Below are positions 16,417 through 24,958 of a stretch of DNA of 64,000 nucleotides, in pieces. Positions within the stretch are counted from its first letter, which is position 1; each line of letters opens with the position of its first letter. Below the pieces are notes generated by a model. It had not been told where the DNA came from. It did not search any database and saw only the letters and a list, made by a program, of their open reading frames with translations. The stretch comes from Photobacterium indicum (GTDB lineage Bacteria > Pseudomonadota > Gammaproteobacteria > Enterobacterales > Vibrionaceae), in the NCBI RefSeq assembly GCF_003026215.1, contig NZ_PYOC01000001.1, positions 62,001-126,000 on the forward strand, given 5' to 3'. Both the position numbers and the translations under genes were made by a program.

Positions 16417-17343
16417 CTATTTATTTCCGCTACGTGTTTGTCCCGATCCTATAAACTCCTTACATAACCAAGAACGCAATGTAAGTACACTTTCTTGGGT
16501 TAATTTTTCAGGCGGGCATACAAAATAAAAATCTTGATGAGGATTGGGTACTGCTTCACCTACTTTGGTTAATACACCATGACGAATATCATCACGCACA
16601 AATAGCTCATGTGTAATCAATACCCCCAAACGTCGAGTAATGGCTTGCACCGCTTGTATAGAAGCAGTAAAGGTTAAATTCTTCTGCTTATTAGGCACAA
16701 TAAAACCATTGGCTTCACACCATACCAACCAATCGTATTTTCGGCGCGGGTTCGTCACAAAGATAGCTGGGTATTTCTCTAACAGGGCTTCGGGGGATTT
16801 ATCATCTAACCCTTCAAGTAAATGCGGGCTACAGACCATAATCAGCTCATCACTCCCTAACTTTTCACAGTAATATTCTTTCCATTCATCTGCTTTACCA
16901 TGAATCAGGGCGACATCGATACCTTCTCGATTGAGATCAAACGTCTGCGTTAAGTTCGAAATACGAACATCTATGTGCGGAGCAATATCTTGAAATTCAG
17001 GTACACGAGGGATCCACCAATGCAAAGCAAGTGAATGCACCATGTTAACCATTAAGCGATTATGATTGATGTTATTGTGGTGCATTAACTCTTCGCTGGC
17101 ATCTACAATTTGTTCTAATGCAGGAGCGATTTTTCGGTAATATTTTTGACCATTCTGATTTAATTCAACCCGACGACCAACCCTATGAAATAAAGGCAAA
17201 CTTAGCTGAGTTTCTAGTGCCTTTATTGCCTGACTCACTGCCGAGTGACTCACACTGAGTACCGCTGCCGCTTCAGTCATACTGCCTGTTTCTGCTACAG
17301 CCACAAAAGCATAAATAGATTTAAGGGGGATTAACTTTCGCAT
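16417..17343 (-). CDS. LysR-family transcriptional regulator
   Basis: Regulator of 308 residues: N-terminal helix-turn-helix (GSMTEAAAVLSVSHSAVSQAIKALE, about residues 19-43) and a GcvA/AmpR-like effector domain (HSLALHWWIPRVPEFQDIAPHIDVRI). ATG at 17343. It is divergent from an EamA-family exporter 93 bases away, which is the likely target, and tail-to-head behind norR with 121 bases between. Effector unknown. Confidence 0.88.
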   Translation of the reverse strand: MRKLIPLKSIYAFVAVAETGSMTEAAAVLSVSHSAVSQAIKALETQLSLPLFHRVGRRVELNQNGQKYYRKIAPALEQIVDASEELMHHNNINHNRLMVNMVHSLALHWWIPRVPEFQDIAPHIDVRISNLTQTFDLNREGIDVALIHGKADEWKEYYCEKLGSDELIMVCSPHLLEGLDDKSPEALLEKYPAIFVTNPRRKYDWLVWCEANGFIVPNKQKNLTFTASIQAVQAITRRLGVLITHELFVRDDIRHGVLTKVGEAVPNPHQDFYFVCPPEKLTQESVLTLRSWLCKEFIGSGQTRSGNK

Positions 17344-17435
17344 CTGTAAGTTTTCCTAACAGTTTAAGTTAATATTATTCGCTTTTTTGATGAGTGCAAC
17401 CGTTCTATACTTTTTAGTCTCTAAGGAGTGGTAAA

Positions 17436-18359
17436 ATGATAACTGACTCACGCCCTGTAATCTTCATGCTGATATCAACGTTTAGCTTATCTCTCAATAG
17501 CTTACTGGCTAAGTTTTTGAGTGAAAGTTTAAGTATTGAAATGCTCAGTTTTCTACGTTTTTTATTTCCAGCCGTACTGTTGTTATGGTTGATGGCACTA
17601 ACAAAGTGGGCGGTTCCCGATAGAAAAATGTGGAAAGCATTAGGTGTGCGCGCCTTTTGTATTGCAGCGAGCCAGTTGTGCTTTTTGTTTGCTATTAATC
17701 GCCTCAGCTTAGTTGAAACGGTTGTCTTATTTAGCACCGGTCCTCTTTTTATCCCCTTGTTAGAAAAACTATTATTTAAAATACAAATTAAAAACACTAC
17801 CTTAATCAATTTAGCAATCACATTTACAGGTGTACTTTTGATGGCAGGTGGTACATCAGGAATAGAATTAAAACCTGAACTTCTCGTAGGTTTAGGGGCA
17901 GGGGTATTTAATGCAGGCTCTCAAGTAAGTTTATACCGAGTGAGTAAAGGCTCACTATCACCTATCGCCCTGAATGCTTGGGGATTCTTACTTGCTGCAG
18001 TCATCATACTTCCTGTCGCTATCTTTCAGACAGATGCCTTAGTGCTTCAACAAACAGTAAACAACATGACTGATATACAGACATTATTATTCCCCATGTT
18101 GATCTTACTGGCTGTATGCATTGTCAATACCCAAGTATTCCGAGTAAAAGCTTATCAACTATCAAGCTCTAGTTCACAACTCGCCCCTTTAATTTTCACT
18201 AATTTAATATTTTCATTTGTTTGGCAAATCATTTTTTTCAATCAGTCATTAGAATGGAATAAAGTAACAGGTATAAGCTTGATTATTATTGCCACTTTAC
18301 TTAATACTTCCCTCCCTTTAATTGTAAGGAAAATAAGAGTTCAGCTCATAGAAAACTAG
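17436..18359 (+). CDS. EamA/DMT-family membrane exporter
   Basis: Inner-membrane protein of 307 residues with about ten hydrophobic segments in two repeats, opening with SRPVIFMLISTFSLSLNSLLAKFLSE-type sequence (residues about 4-29) and containing RFLFPAVLLLWLMAL and a second EamA half after residue 145. Such proteins export amino acids, nucleosides or other metabolites. AAGGAGTGGTAAA precedes the ATG at 17436. Divergent from the LysR gene at 16417-17343, which probably controls it. Substrate not determinable. Confidence 0.85.
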   Translation: MITDSRPVIFMLISTFSLSLNSLLAKFLSESLSIEMLSFLRFLFPAVLLLWLMALTKWAVPDRKMWKALGVRAFCIAASQLCFLFAINRLSLVETVVLFSTGPLFIPLLEKLLFKIQIKNTTLINLAITFTGVLLMAGGTSGIELKPELLVGLGAGVFNAGSQVSLYRVSKGSLSPIALNAWGFLLAAVIILPVAIFQTDALVLQQTVNNMTDIQTLLFPMLILLAVCIVNTQVFRVKAYQLSSSSSQLAPLIFTNLIFSFVWQIIFFNQSLEWNKVTGISLIIIATLLNTSLPLIVRKIRVQLIEN

Positions 18360-18720
18360 TCGAAGATAAAATATACACTCACAATAAAAAAGGTTATGTT
18401 GTAAATATAATTTGCACTTATAATCATACAGTTGAACAATCATTAGACATTCTCAATAATTAACACCTTTCTTAAAACAAACAGACTTATCGTTATTATG
18501 ACTTAATTGTTAATTATACTTAAACCGTTCTCACTATTACCGACTTCATTCTTAATGTTAATATACCGTCAACAATCATTTGAATTAGCATTGTTATAAT
18601 CACTACGCTGATTATCCTTATTAATAGCCGTAACAATTCAAATAAAAGGTAGCGATATAATAAAGCTATCAAAAAGAACATATCCGGTTAGTTATTTAAT
18701 GACGTTAAATAGGGGCAGTT
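18360..18720. other. 361-base AT-rich leader before the di-haem protein
   Basis: No gene seen. Close to the next start codon there is an inverted repeat, TATTTAA (18693-18699) and TTAAATA (18705-18711), immediately before the ribosome site AGGGGCAG, which could hide or expose the site. No promoter could be assigned with confidence. Confidence 0.4.
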
Positions 18721-20397
18721 ATGATATACGTTAAAAATAAAAAACAACTTCCGACAAGAACTTTGACTTCTTTACTTGTGTTATTTGCTATTTCGCAAGC
18801 CAACGCATCTGGTTTGGCAAGTGATTTAAATCAGAGCAGCCAAACGAATGAGCCTCAATTAGAGCACATAGAACAATCTGAACTTAACATACTCGTCAAT
18901 AATGATCCTGCCGCAGCGTTTATTACCGCCTTTGAAGTCGGTGACGAATTATTTGAAGCTCCTGCTAATGAATTAGATGGCGCAGGGGCTAACGTTGGGG
19001 AAGGTCAACGGTTTGCGAAGTTTCCTCGAATGGATCTTAACGGTTACGGTGAATGGGCAACCCACACTCCAGCCCGAGTAACAGGTCCAAACTCTCAGGC
19101 TTGTATTGAGTGTCATTTCCAAGCGGTTAGTGATGGTTCGGGGCCTATTTCAGGCAATAATGTCCGCGACCCAATGCGCAGCGGACAGATAGGAGATTTC
19201 ATTACTCGCCAGCCTCCGCATATTTTTGGTATTGGTGCAAAACAAAAACTAGCAGAAGAGATGACCGCAGAACTACTTGCGATAAAAGCCGCGGCTATCG
19301 CGCAAGCAACCAGTTATAACACAATGGTCACTAAAGATTTAATTGCAAAAAATATCTCTTTCGGGAAGATAAAAGCGAACCCAGACGGTAGTGTAAACAC
19401 TTCGATGGTAGAAGGTGTCGATGAAGACTTGATCGTGAAACCCTTACAATGGAAAGGGGTTGAACTTAGTATTCGAAGCTTTGTTAGAGGAGCAGAAAAT
19501 AACGAGATAGGGTTACAAGCAACAGAGCTTGTAGGTAATTATGATGGTGACTATGATGGTATAATCAATGAAATTTCTGTTGGCGACATTACCGCACTTG
19601 CTATTTACCAGGCAGGTCAACCACGTCCTGTCACTAAAACAGAGTTGGCCGATCTTGGTTTAATGGAATTAAGCTACCAAGAAAGAGCAGATATTCTAAA
19701 GGGTAAAGATCTCTTTAACCAAGTGCAGTGCGCTTCTTGTCACGTACCGACCCTTTACCTTGATGACTCAATATTTAGTGAGCCAAGCCAAAGTGCCACA
19801 CACCGAGATGCCCTATTCCCTAACGGGGATTCACCTGCTAGCCACGGCTTAACGCCAGCGAATGCTATCACCTTCGATTTAGCCGCTGACATGCCTGATA
19901 ATATTATTACCCTGCCAAATGGCAATGTTGTACACCTTGGTAACTTTAAGAAAGACAATTATGGGCGTACCAGTGTTGATATATATTCAGACCTAAAACG
20001 TCATGATCTTGGGTATGAAATTGCAGAATCAGTCGATGAAGAAGGTACAGGTGCATCTGTATTTATAACCCAACCACTATGGGGGGCAGGATCAACCGCA
20101 CCTTACATGCATGATGGTCGCTCACCAACGATCACAGATGCCGTTATGAATCACGGTGGAGACGCTGCAACCTCGCGTTCACTATTCAAGCAACTTTCTC
20201 CAACTTACAAACAAGCACTCGTTGCCTATGTTGAAAATCATATTTTATTGTTAGCTGAGGAAGAAGAGGCAGCAGCTGAAGCTCCTATCTATTCTGAACC
20301 TGTCGCACCTACAGAACCTGAAGCACCTACTTATTCTGAACCTGTAGCACCTACTGCACCTGAAGAACCAGTCTACTTCCAAAGAACAAGACGATAA
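18721..20397 (+). CDS. Periplasmic di-haem c-type cytochrome oxidoreductase
   Basis: Exported protein of 558 residues with a signal peptide (TRTLTSLLVLFAISQANA) and two haem-binding motifs, CIECH (about residue 130) and CASCH (about residue 339). The second half, with LWGAGSTAPYMHDGRSPTITDAVMNHGG, matches the MauG/cytochrome c peroxidase and di-haem oxidoreductase superfamily; the Met in YMHDGR is a likely axial ligand. The C-terminal 35 residues are an imperfect Glu/Pro/Ala repeat (EAPIYSEPVAPTEPE, EAPTYSEPVAPTAPE) that looks like a flexible tail. ATG at 18721 behind AGGGGCAG. Reaction unknown. Monocistronic, with a terminator at 20418. Confidence 0.82.
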   Translation: MIYVKNKKQLPTRTLTSLLVLFAISQANASGLASDLNQSSQTNEPQLEHIEQSELNILVNNDPAAAFITAFEVGDELFEAPANELDGAGANVGEGQRFAKFPRMDLNGYGEWATHTPARVTGPNSQACIECHFQAVSDGSGPISGNNVRDPMRSGQIGDFITRQPPHIFGIGAKQKLAEEMTAELLAIKAAAIAQATSYNTMVTKDLIAKNISFGKIKANPDGSVNTSMVEGVDEDLIVKPLQWKGVELSIRSFVRGAENNEIGLQATELVGNYDGDYDGIINEISVGDITALAIYQAGQPRPVTKTELADLGLMELSYQERADILKGKDLFNQVQCASCHVPTLYLDDSIFSEPSQSATHRDALFPNGDSPASHGLTPANAITFDLAADMPDNIITLPNGNVVHLGNFKKDNYGRTSVDIYSDLKRHDLGYEIAESVDEEGTGASVFITQPLWGAGSTAPYMHDGRSPTITDAVMNHGGDAATSRSLFKQLSPTYKQALVAYVENHILLLAEEEEAAAEAPIYSEPVAPTEPEAPTYSEPVAPTAPEEPVYFQRTRR

Positions 20398-20417
20398 CAC
20401 TTCGAGTATTTGATACT

Positions 20418-20460
20418 AATAAGCCGAAAAGAGCGTATAAACTTTTTTCGGCTTATTTAT
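20418..20460 (+). terminator. Terminator of the di-haem protein gene
   Basis: AATAAGCCGAAAA (20418-20430) pairs with TTTTCGGCTTATT (20445-20457). It lies between this gene and the convergent feo genes, so it may serve both directions. Confidence 0.8.
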
Positions 20461-20478
20461 TATTTAATAATAAAATTT

Positions 20479-20667
20479 TTATATCACTTGCTTGAGTTCT
20501 ATTTTTTGGCCTATAAAAGGGGCTTTTTTCACTGCTTTAGCAGAGCGACATTGGCCACTCTCAGCGCATCCGATACAGGTTGAACCTTTACGCTTTTCAC
20601 TGATTATTTTTAAAATGGCGAGCACAATAATTACAGTTATTACAAGAGATACAATTATATTTGTCAT
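20479..20667 (-). CDS. FeoB-associated Cys-rich membrane protein
   Basis: Small protein of 62 residues with one N-terminal membrane segment (IIVSLVITVIIVLAILKII) and a cytoplasmic Cys cluster, CIGCAESGQC, matching the FeoB-associated Cys-rich membrane family. It probably assists ferrous iron handling with FeoB; its role is not well defined in the family. Its ribosome site GGGAAC overlaps the end of feoB and the start is 10 bases after the feoB stop, so the two are translationally coupled. Confidence 0.88.
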   Translation of the reverse strand: MTNIIVSLVITVIIVLAILKIISEKRKGSTCIGCAESGQCRSAKAVKKAPFIGQKIELKQVI

Positions 20668-20677
20668 AACGAGTTCC

Positions 20678-22681
20678 CTATGCTGTATGCATATTTAACT
20701 TTTTTTGAGCCAAGCCTTCACCTTTATATATAAAGTAAAGCAAAGCCCCTACAAGTATCAAAGTAACCGCTAGGCCGTATATAAACCCTTGGCCTAATAC
20801 TCCTGTTGTGATTAAAGTACCAGCCTGATAAGTGATAAATGCAACCACATACCCCATCCCAAATTGGAATGCGATACCTGCCCATAGCCATTTTTTATCT
20901 TCCATTTCTGCGTTCATTGCACCTAAAGCCGCAAAACATGGTGGCGTAAATAGATTGAACATCAAGTACGATAATGCGGCCACTGAAGATAAACCCATAA
21001 TACTTGCAACATCTGAACCGCCAGAAATCAATGCGAGCTCTTCTGTATCAATAAAGTTAGTAATGCCATAAACAACCGCTAATGTACCAACCACATTCTC
21101 TTTTGCAATGAACCCTGTGATTGCAGCTGCCGCCAATTGCCATACACCAAATCCGAGTGGTATTAACACTAATGCAAATGGCGATGCAATGCTTGCCAAG
21201 ATACTTGTTCCGGCGGCACCTTCAGCAACCACCTCAAACTGCCAGTTAAATGTTTGCATTACTTGTACAACGGCGTTACATAGCAGAATAATGGTACCCG
21301 CTTTAATAATAAATGCCTTCGCTCTTGAGAGAGTAGAAATAACGGCTCGTTTTACACTTGGGAATCGATATTCAGGTAATTCCATGATGAAGAATGAGCG
21401 CGCATTTTTTTCGCCCGTAATACGCACAACAACCAATGCACCAAAGGTGATGATAGCAATGCCTAGAAAGTACATAGATGTTCCAACCCATGCTGCATCA
21501 TTGAAAAAGACACCTGCAAATAATGCAATGACTGGAAGTTTCGCACCGCAAGGCATGAATGGGGTTAACATCGCAGTCGTTCTTCTTTGTCTTTCGTTTT
21601 GTATTGTTCTTGTTGCCATGATGCCTGGAATTGCACATCCAGTACCAATAACCATTGGAATAATGGATTTACCAGATAAACCAAGATGTTTAAAAAAGCG
21701 ATCCATAATGACGGCAACACGTGCCATATAGCCACAATCTTCAAGTAATGCGAGCAAGAAAAATAGCACCATGATCAATGGCAAGAACCCGACTACAGCG
21801 CCAACACCACCGATTATACCGTCTAACAGTAACGCGCCTAATACAGGTGAAACGTCGCTACCTAATAATCCTTCGACTAAGCCGTAAAATGCATCGATCC
21901 AACCCACCAGCAGATCCGCTAAAACAGGCCCTAAATGCGTTTGTGAAATAGAAAACACGCCCCACATGATCAGTGCAAAAACAGGAAGTCCTAGCCATTT
22001 ATTAGCGACAACCCTATCGACAGTATCTTGTACTGTTTGTCTATTATTTTGGACTTCTCTTTGTTCTACTTTTTCTACGATGTTTTTTACAAATTCAAAG
22101 CGTTTAATATCTGAAGCTTCGACTAATTTAGCATTGCTTAAATCAACACCATCACTAACGAAAGGCGCAGTTTGGTGTTTGCCTGTAAGCTCAATGACTG
22201 TGGATACAGCATTATCTAACCCATTTTTAGCGCTTTTTGTAGAGATCGTTTCAACGACAGGGCAGCCAAGCATTTCACTTAGTGCTTGAATATCAATGAC
22301 TGTTTTTTTGCTCTTAATTAAATCACTTTTATTAAGTGCCACCACAACCGGAATATTAAGTTCTAAAAGTTGAGTCGTGAAGAATAAACTGCGACTTAAA
22401 TTTGTGGCATCGACAATATTAAGGATCACATCTGGCTTTTCATTCTTCACAAAATCTCGCGTAATCGCTTCTTCTGAAGAAAAAGGTGACATTGAATAAG
22501 CGCCAGGTAAATCAACAACAGTAATTTCAGCATTCGTTTCATTAAACGCTTTTTTTACTAGCCCTTCTTTTTTATCTACGGTAACTCCCGCCCAGTTGCC
22601 AACATGGGCAGTCTTCCCCGTTAATGCATTGAATAAAGTGGTTTTTCCACTATTGGGGTTACCTGCTAATGCTATTTTCAA
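20678..22681 (-). CDS. feoB: Ferrous iron transporter FeoB
   Basis: Inner-membrane Fe(II) transporter with a cytosolic G domain. The N-terminus carries GNPNSGKTTLFN (G1), DLPGAYS (G3) and NKSD (G4); the membrane part shows paired gate motifs with MVIGTGCAIPGIMATRT and LTPFMPCGAKLPV. About 667 residues. I place the start at the TTG at 22681 because AAGGAG lies 7 bases before it and the product then begins MKIALAGNPNSGK like other FeoB proteins; upstream in-frame codons are only Leu-rich leader and Fur-box flank. Second gene of feoA-feoB-Cys-rich, with its own Fur-type box. Confidence 0.95.
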   Translation of the reverse strand: MKIALAGNPNSGKTTLFNALTGKTAHVGNWAGVTVDKKEGLVKKAFNETNAEITVVDLPGAYSMSPFSSEEAITRDFVKNEKPDVILNIVDATNLSRSLFFTTQLLELNIPVVVALNKSDLIKSKKTVIDIQALSEMLGCPVVETISTKSAKNGLDNAVSTVIELTGKHQTAPFVSDGVDLSNAKLVEASDIKRFEFVKNIVEKVEQREVQNNRQTVQDTVDRVVANKWLGLPVFALIMWGVFSISQTHLGPVLADLLVGWIDAFYGLVEGLLGSDVSPVLGALLLDGIIGGVGAVVGFLPLIMVLFFLLALLEDCGYMARVAVIMDRFFKHLGLSGKSIIPMVIGTGCAIPGIMATRTIQNERQRRTTAMLTPFMPCGAKLPVIALFAGVFFNDAAWVGTSMYFLGIAIITFGALVVVRITGEKNARSFFIMELPEYRFPSVKRAVISTLSRAKAFIIKAGTIILLCNAVVQVMQTFNWQFEVVAEGAAGTSILASIASPFALVLIPLGFGVWQLAAAAITGFIAKENVVGTLAVVYGITNFIDTEELALISGGSDVASIMGLSSVAALSYLMFNLFTPPCFAALGAMNAEMEDKKWLWAGIAFQFGMGYVVAFITYQAGTLITTGVLGQGFIYGLAVTLILVGALLYFIYKGEGLAQKKLNMHTA

Positions 22682-22721
22682 AACAAATCTCCTTATAATG
22701 TATAGTAATAATAATAACAAT

Positions 22722-22740
22722 GATGATGATAATCATTACT
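22722..22740. promoter_or_regulatory. Fur-type box between feoA and feoB
   Basis: GATGATGATAATCATTACT matches 16 of 19 positions of the Fur consensus GATAATGATAATCATTATC. It lies 41-59 bases before the feoB start, implying an internal iron-regulated promoter. Confidence 0.75.
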
Positions 22741-22751
22741 ATAGGTAGGCA

Positions 22752-22779
22752 TGACAATCCTTCGCTGGATTGATTGTCA
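22752..22779 (-). terminator. Hairpin between feoA and feoB
   Basis: TGACAATC (22752-22759) pairs with GATTGTCA (22772-22779). No U-run follows in the feoA transcript, so it may be an RNA-processing or partial termination hairpin separating feoA from feoB. Confidence 0.45.
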
Positions 22780-22826
22780 CCTTAATATTGCCAAGCGTTA
22801 ATCGCTTGTATTGTTATATATGAACG

Positions 22827-23111
22827 TTAGACAAGCACAGCTTGCGCTAAGTCACTTCCGATACTGTATCTCGCATCTTTAATGCTAATGACGTAACTCT
22901 CTGACAATATCGAAATCAATGTTATGGTTTCACCTTTAAAACAACCCAGTGTAAATAGGAAATTTTCAATGTCGGCATCGCCTGCAACCACACCTTTAAT
23001 AAGGTATTCTTGATTCACTTTTGCTTGAGATAAGTTTTGAGCTGTTTGGTGTGTAGTTTCTAAGTCTTCTGATGATAATGTCATTGCATCATTAAATATT
23101 GTACTGTTCAT
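22827..23111 (-). CDS. feoA: FeoA-family ferrous iron uptake accessory protein
   Basis: Cytosolic SH3-like accessory of FeoB. 94 residues; the C-terminal two thirds show the FeoA pattern EYLIKGVVAGDADIENFLFTLGCFKGETITLI and the closing DARYSIGSDLAQAVLV. The first 25 residues are a polar extension not usual in short FeoA proteins. First gene of the feo set, separated from feoB by 145 bases that hold a hairpin and a second Fur-type box. Its own Fur-type box is about 80 bases upstream. Confidence 0.92.
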   Translation of the reverse strand: MNSTIFNDAMTLSSEDLETTHQTAQNLSQAKVNQEYLIKGVVAGDADIENFLFTLGCFKGETITLISILSESYVISIKDARYSIGSDLAQAVLV

Positions 23112-23414
23112 AGTTACTTATCCAGATATAGCACTTTTAGCCTTCGTGTATCTCTCTGTTCTGACTAACGTCATAAAAACACTGACCAAATGATAACTAT
23201 TATTATTTTTATTCATCTTACTATGATCGCCTTTAAATCTATTGATATAGATCAATACCTCCTTAGTGGTAAATTATATTTTTACGAAGGTGATGCTAGA
23301 AGATGTTCAGCAAATGCATGCCGAGTCGCTAACCAAAGCGTGTATGGCGCAGGTTTTGTGGGGGTATCAAAGTGATGCGCCGTTAGGGGTGTCGCAGATT
23401 TTGAACTCAATAAG
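23112..23414. other. feoA promoter region and spacer to IS6 scar
   Basis: No gene supported. Holds the Fur-type box at 23191-23205. A 61-codon plus-strand reading frame at 23190 is of low-complexity start, overlaps the Fur box and is not called. Confidence 0.5.
23191..23205. promoter_or_regulatory. Fur-type box upstream of feoA
   Basis: TGATAACTATTATTA fits the 7-1-7 Fur model (TGATAAT-N-ATTATCA) at 12 of 14 arm positions, 80 bases upstream of the feoA start. Confidence 0.65.
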
Positions 23415-23530
23415 ATTTACGTAGGGAGAGATCTACCTTTATGAATCGCCTCTCAATGTTGAGGTTGTTTACCCGTAATCATTGAGCTCATCACTGGGTA
23501 GATCTGCCTTATCTGATTATTTGCAGCAAT
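23415..23530 (-). mobile_element. IS6-family element end, short remnant
   Basis: Read on the minus strand this stretch is clearly related to 53937-54041: GCAAATAATCAGATAAGG, then similar spacing of GCAGATCTACCC, TCAATGATTAC, GGTAAAC, GATTCAT and GATCTCTCCC. It keeps a degenerate terminal repeat (GCTGCAAATAATC) and the tail of the transposase frame with stops. Only about 115 bases remain. It lies between feoA and an orphan sugar-binding protein gene. Confidence 0.75.
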
Positions 23531-23602
23531 GCCATTATTCAGCGCTGTTAATGTGCGCTTTCGTTATGTATCTCGTAATCTATAGAACTACCATAAATCA
23601 CA

Positions 23603-24865
23603 TTACATTGCCGCTTTAACAGCCCGTGAAAGCTTATGTGCAGCTTCTTTAGGGTCTGCATCTTTTTGATTGAAGAAAGTACTAACCACATCGAAAATGG
23701 CGCTTTGTACATAACTGGTCGTCGATAACCCTTGCGACATGCTTGGCACTAAATCACCACTTTGTGCCGTTGCTTTAAAGGCAGCCATCGAGTCAAGTGC
23801 ACACTGATCAAACTTTGCCATGTTCATGTCGGTTCGAACTGGTATCGACCCTTTATTTAAATTAAATATTTGCTGAAAATCTTTGGTCATGATTGTTTTC
23901 GCGAGATCTTTCTGTGCTTGCTTATCTTCTTCTGCACCGCTGAGTTTGAAAAAAGCAAAGCTATCGATATTAAAGGTGAATTGATTTGTTGTACCTGGGG
24001 CAGGTGCACAAATATAATCTTTCCCCTGCACTTTTCCGGCTTCTGCAAATTCGCCTTTGGCCCAGTCACCCATGATTTGCATGGCCGCTTCGCCTTTAAT
24101 AACCATTTCGGTTGCTGAGTTCCAACGACGACCACCCGATTTGGGATCGATATAGTTTTTCATTCTTTGAAACTGAGTAAACACATCCACCATTTTTTCG
24201 CCAGACAATACATCCATATCTAGCTCAACAAAGGCTTTATTGTAATCTTCAGAGCCCAGAACGGCTAAAGCAACGGTTTCAAATAATGTGGCGTCTTGCC
24301 AAGCTTGTCTTCCATGAGCCAGTGGAATAATGCCAGCCGCTTTGATTTTATCTGCGACGTCAAAAAACTCATCAAGTGTGGTGGGAACCGTCACCCCCAC
24401 TTTCTTAAATACCTCGGGATTCGCCCATAACCAATTTACACGGTGAACATTAAAAGGTACGGCCACATAGGTGCCATCGTATTTCATGATATTCGCAACA
24501 ACAGCAGGAATAATCTGATCCCATTGTTCAACTTGCGCTACATCATTAAGGCTAGTAAGAAAGCCTAACCGCCCCCACTCTTGAATGTCATGTCCTTTAA
24601 TTTGCGCAGCAGAAGGCGGGTTGCCTGATACTGCACGCGTTTTCAGTACCGTCATGGCACTTTCACCACCACCACCCGCGACGGCAAAATCTTTCCAACT
24701 GTTACCTTGCTTTTCTATCTTTTGCTTGAGTACATCAACAGATTTCGCTTCACCGCCAGATGTCCACCAGTGAAGTACTTCCACCTCACCGGCATGGCTA
24801 TTGGCTGTCATACCTGAAAGCGTGAGAGCAAATGTAATACTCAGCAATGTTCGGGATAATTTCAT
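23603..24865 (-). CDS. ABC sugar-binding protein (GtsA-like), orphan
   Basis: Periplasmic binding protein of 420 residues with signal peptide ([20 protein letters not shown], then ANSHA). The mature part [21 protein letters not shown] and [19 protein letters not shown] is typical of family 1 sugar receptors related to the glucose-binding GtsA proteins of pseudomonads. Its usual membrane permeases and ATPase are not next to it: downstream lie 72 bases and then an IS6-family scar, which suggests that the rest was lost. Upstream on the same strand is a GltR/GtrS-like two-component pair, which in pseudomonads controls glucose uptake. Sugar specificity is inferred only. Confidence 0.88.
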   Translation of the reverse strand: MKLSRTLLSITFALTLSGMTANSHAGEVEVLHWWTSGGEAKSVDVLKQKIEKQGNSWKDFAVAGGGGESAMTVLKTRAVSGNPPSAAQIKGHDIQEWGRLGFLTSLNDVAQVEQWDQIIPAVVANIMKYDGTYVAVPFNVHRVNWLWANPEVFKKVGVTVPTTLDEFFDVADKIKAAGIIPLAHGRQAWQDATLFETVALAVLGSEDYNKAFVELDMDVLSGEKMVDVFTQFQRMKNYIDPKSGGRRWNSATEMVIKGEAAMQIMGDWAKGEFAEAGKVQGKDYICAPAPGTTNQFTFNIDSFAFFKLSGAEEDKQAQKDLAKTIMTKDFQQIFNLNKGSIPVRTDMNMAKFDQCALDSMAAFKATAQSGDLVPSMSQGLSTTSYVQSAIFDVVSTFFNQKDADPKEAAHKLSRAVKAAM

Positions 24866-24958
24866 GTCTTGCTCTATATGCTATAACCACAATAAGACAC
24901 TCTTACGTGATAATTTGGGTATATGTGTACTTAAAACACTTCTCTTTAAATAGAGACC

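Noticed and set aside
23190-23375. 61-codon plus-strand frame upstream of feoA
   Set aside because: Begins inside the Fur-type box and has no ribosome site or protein-like pattern after the first 20 residues.
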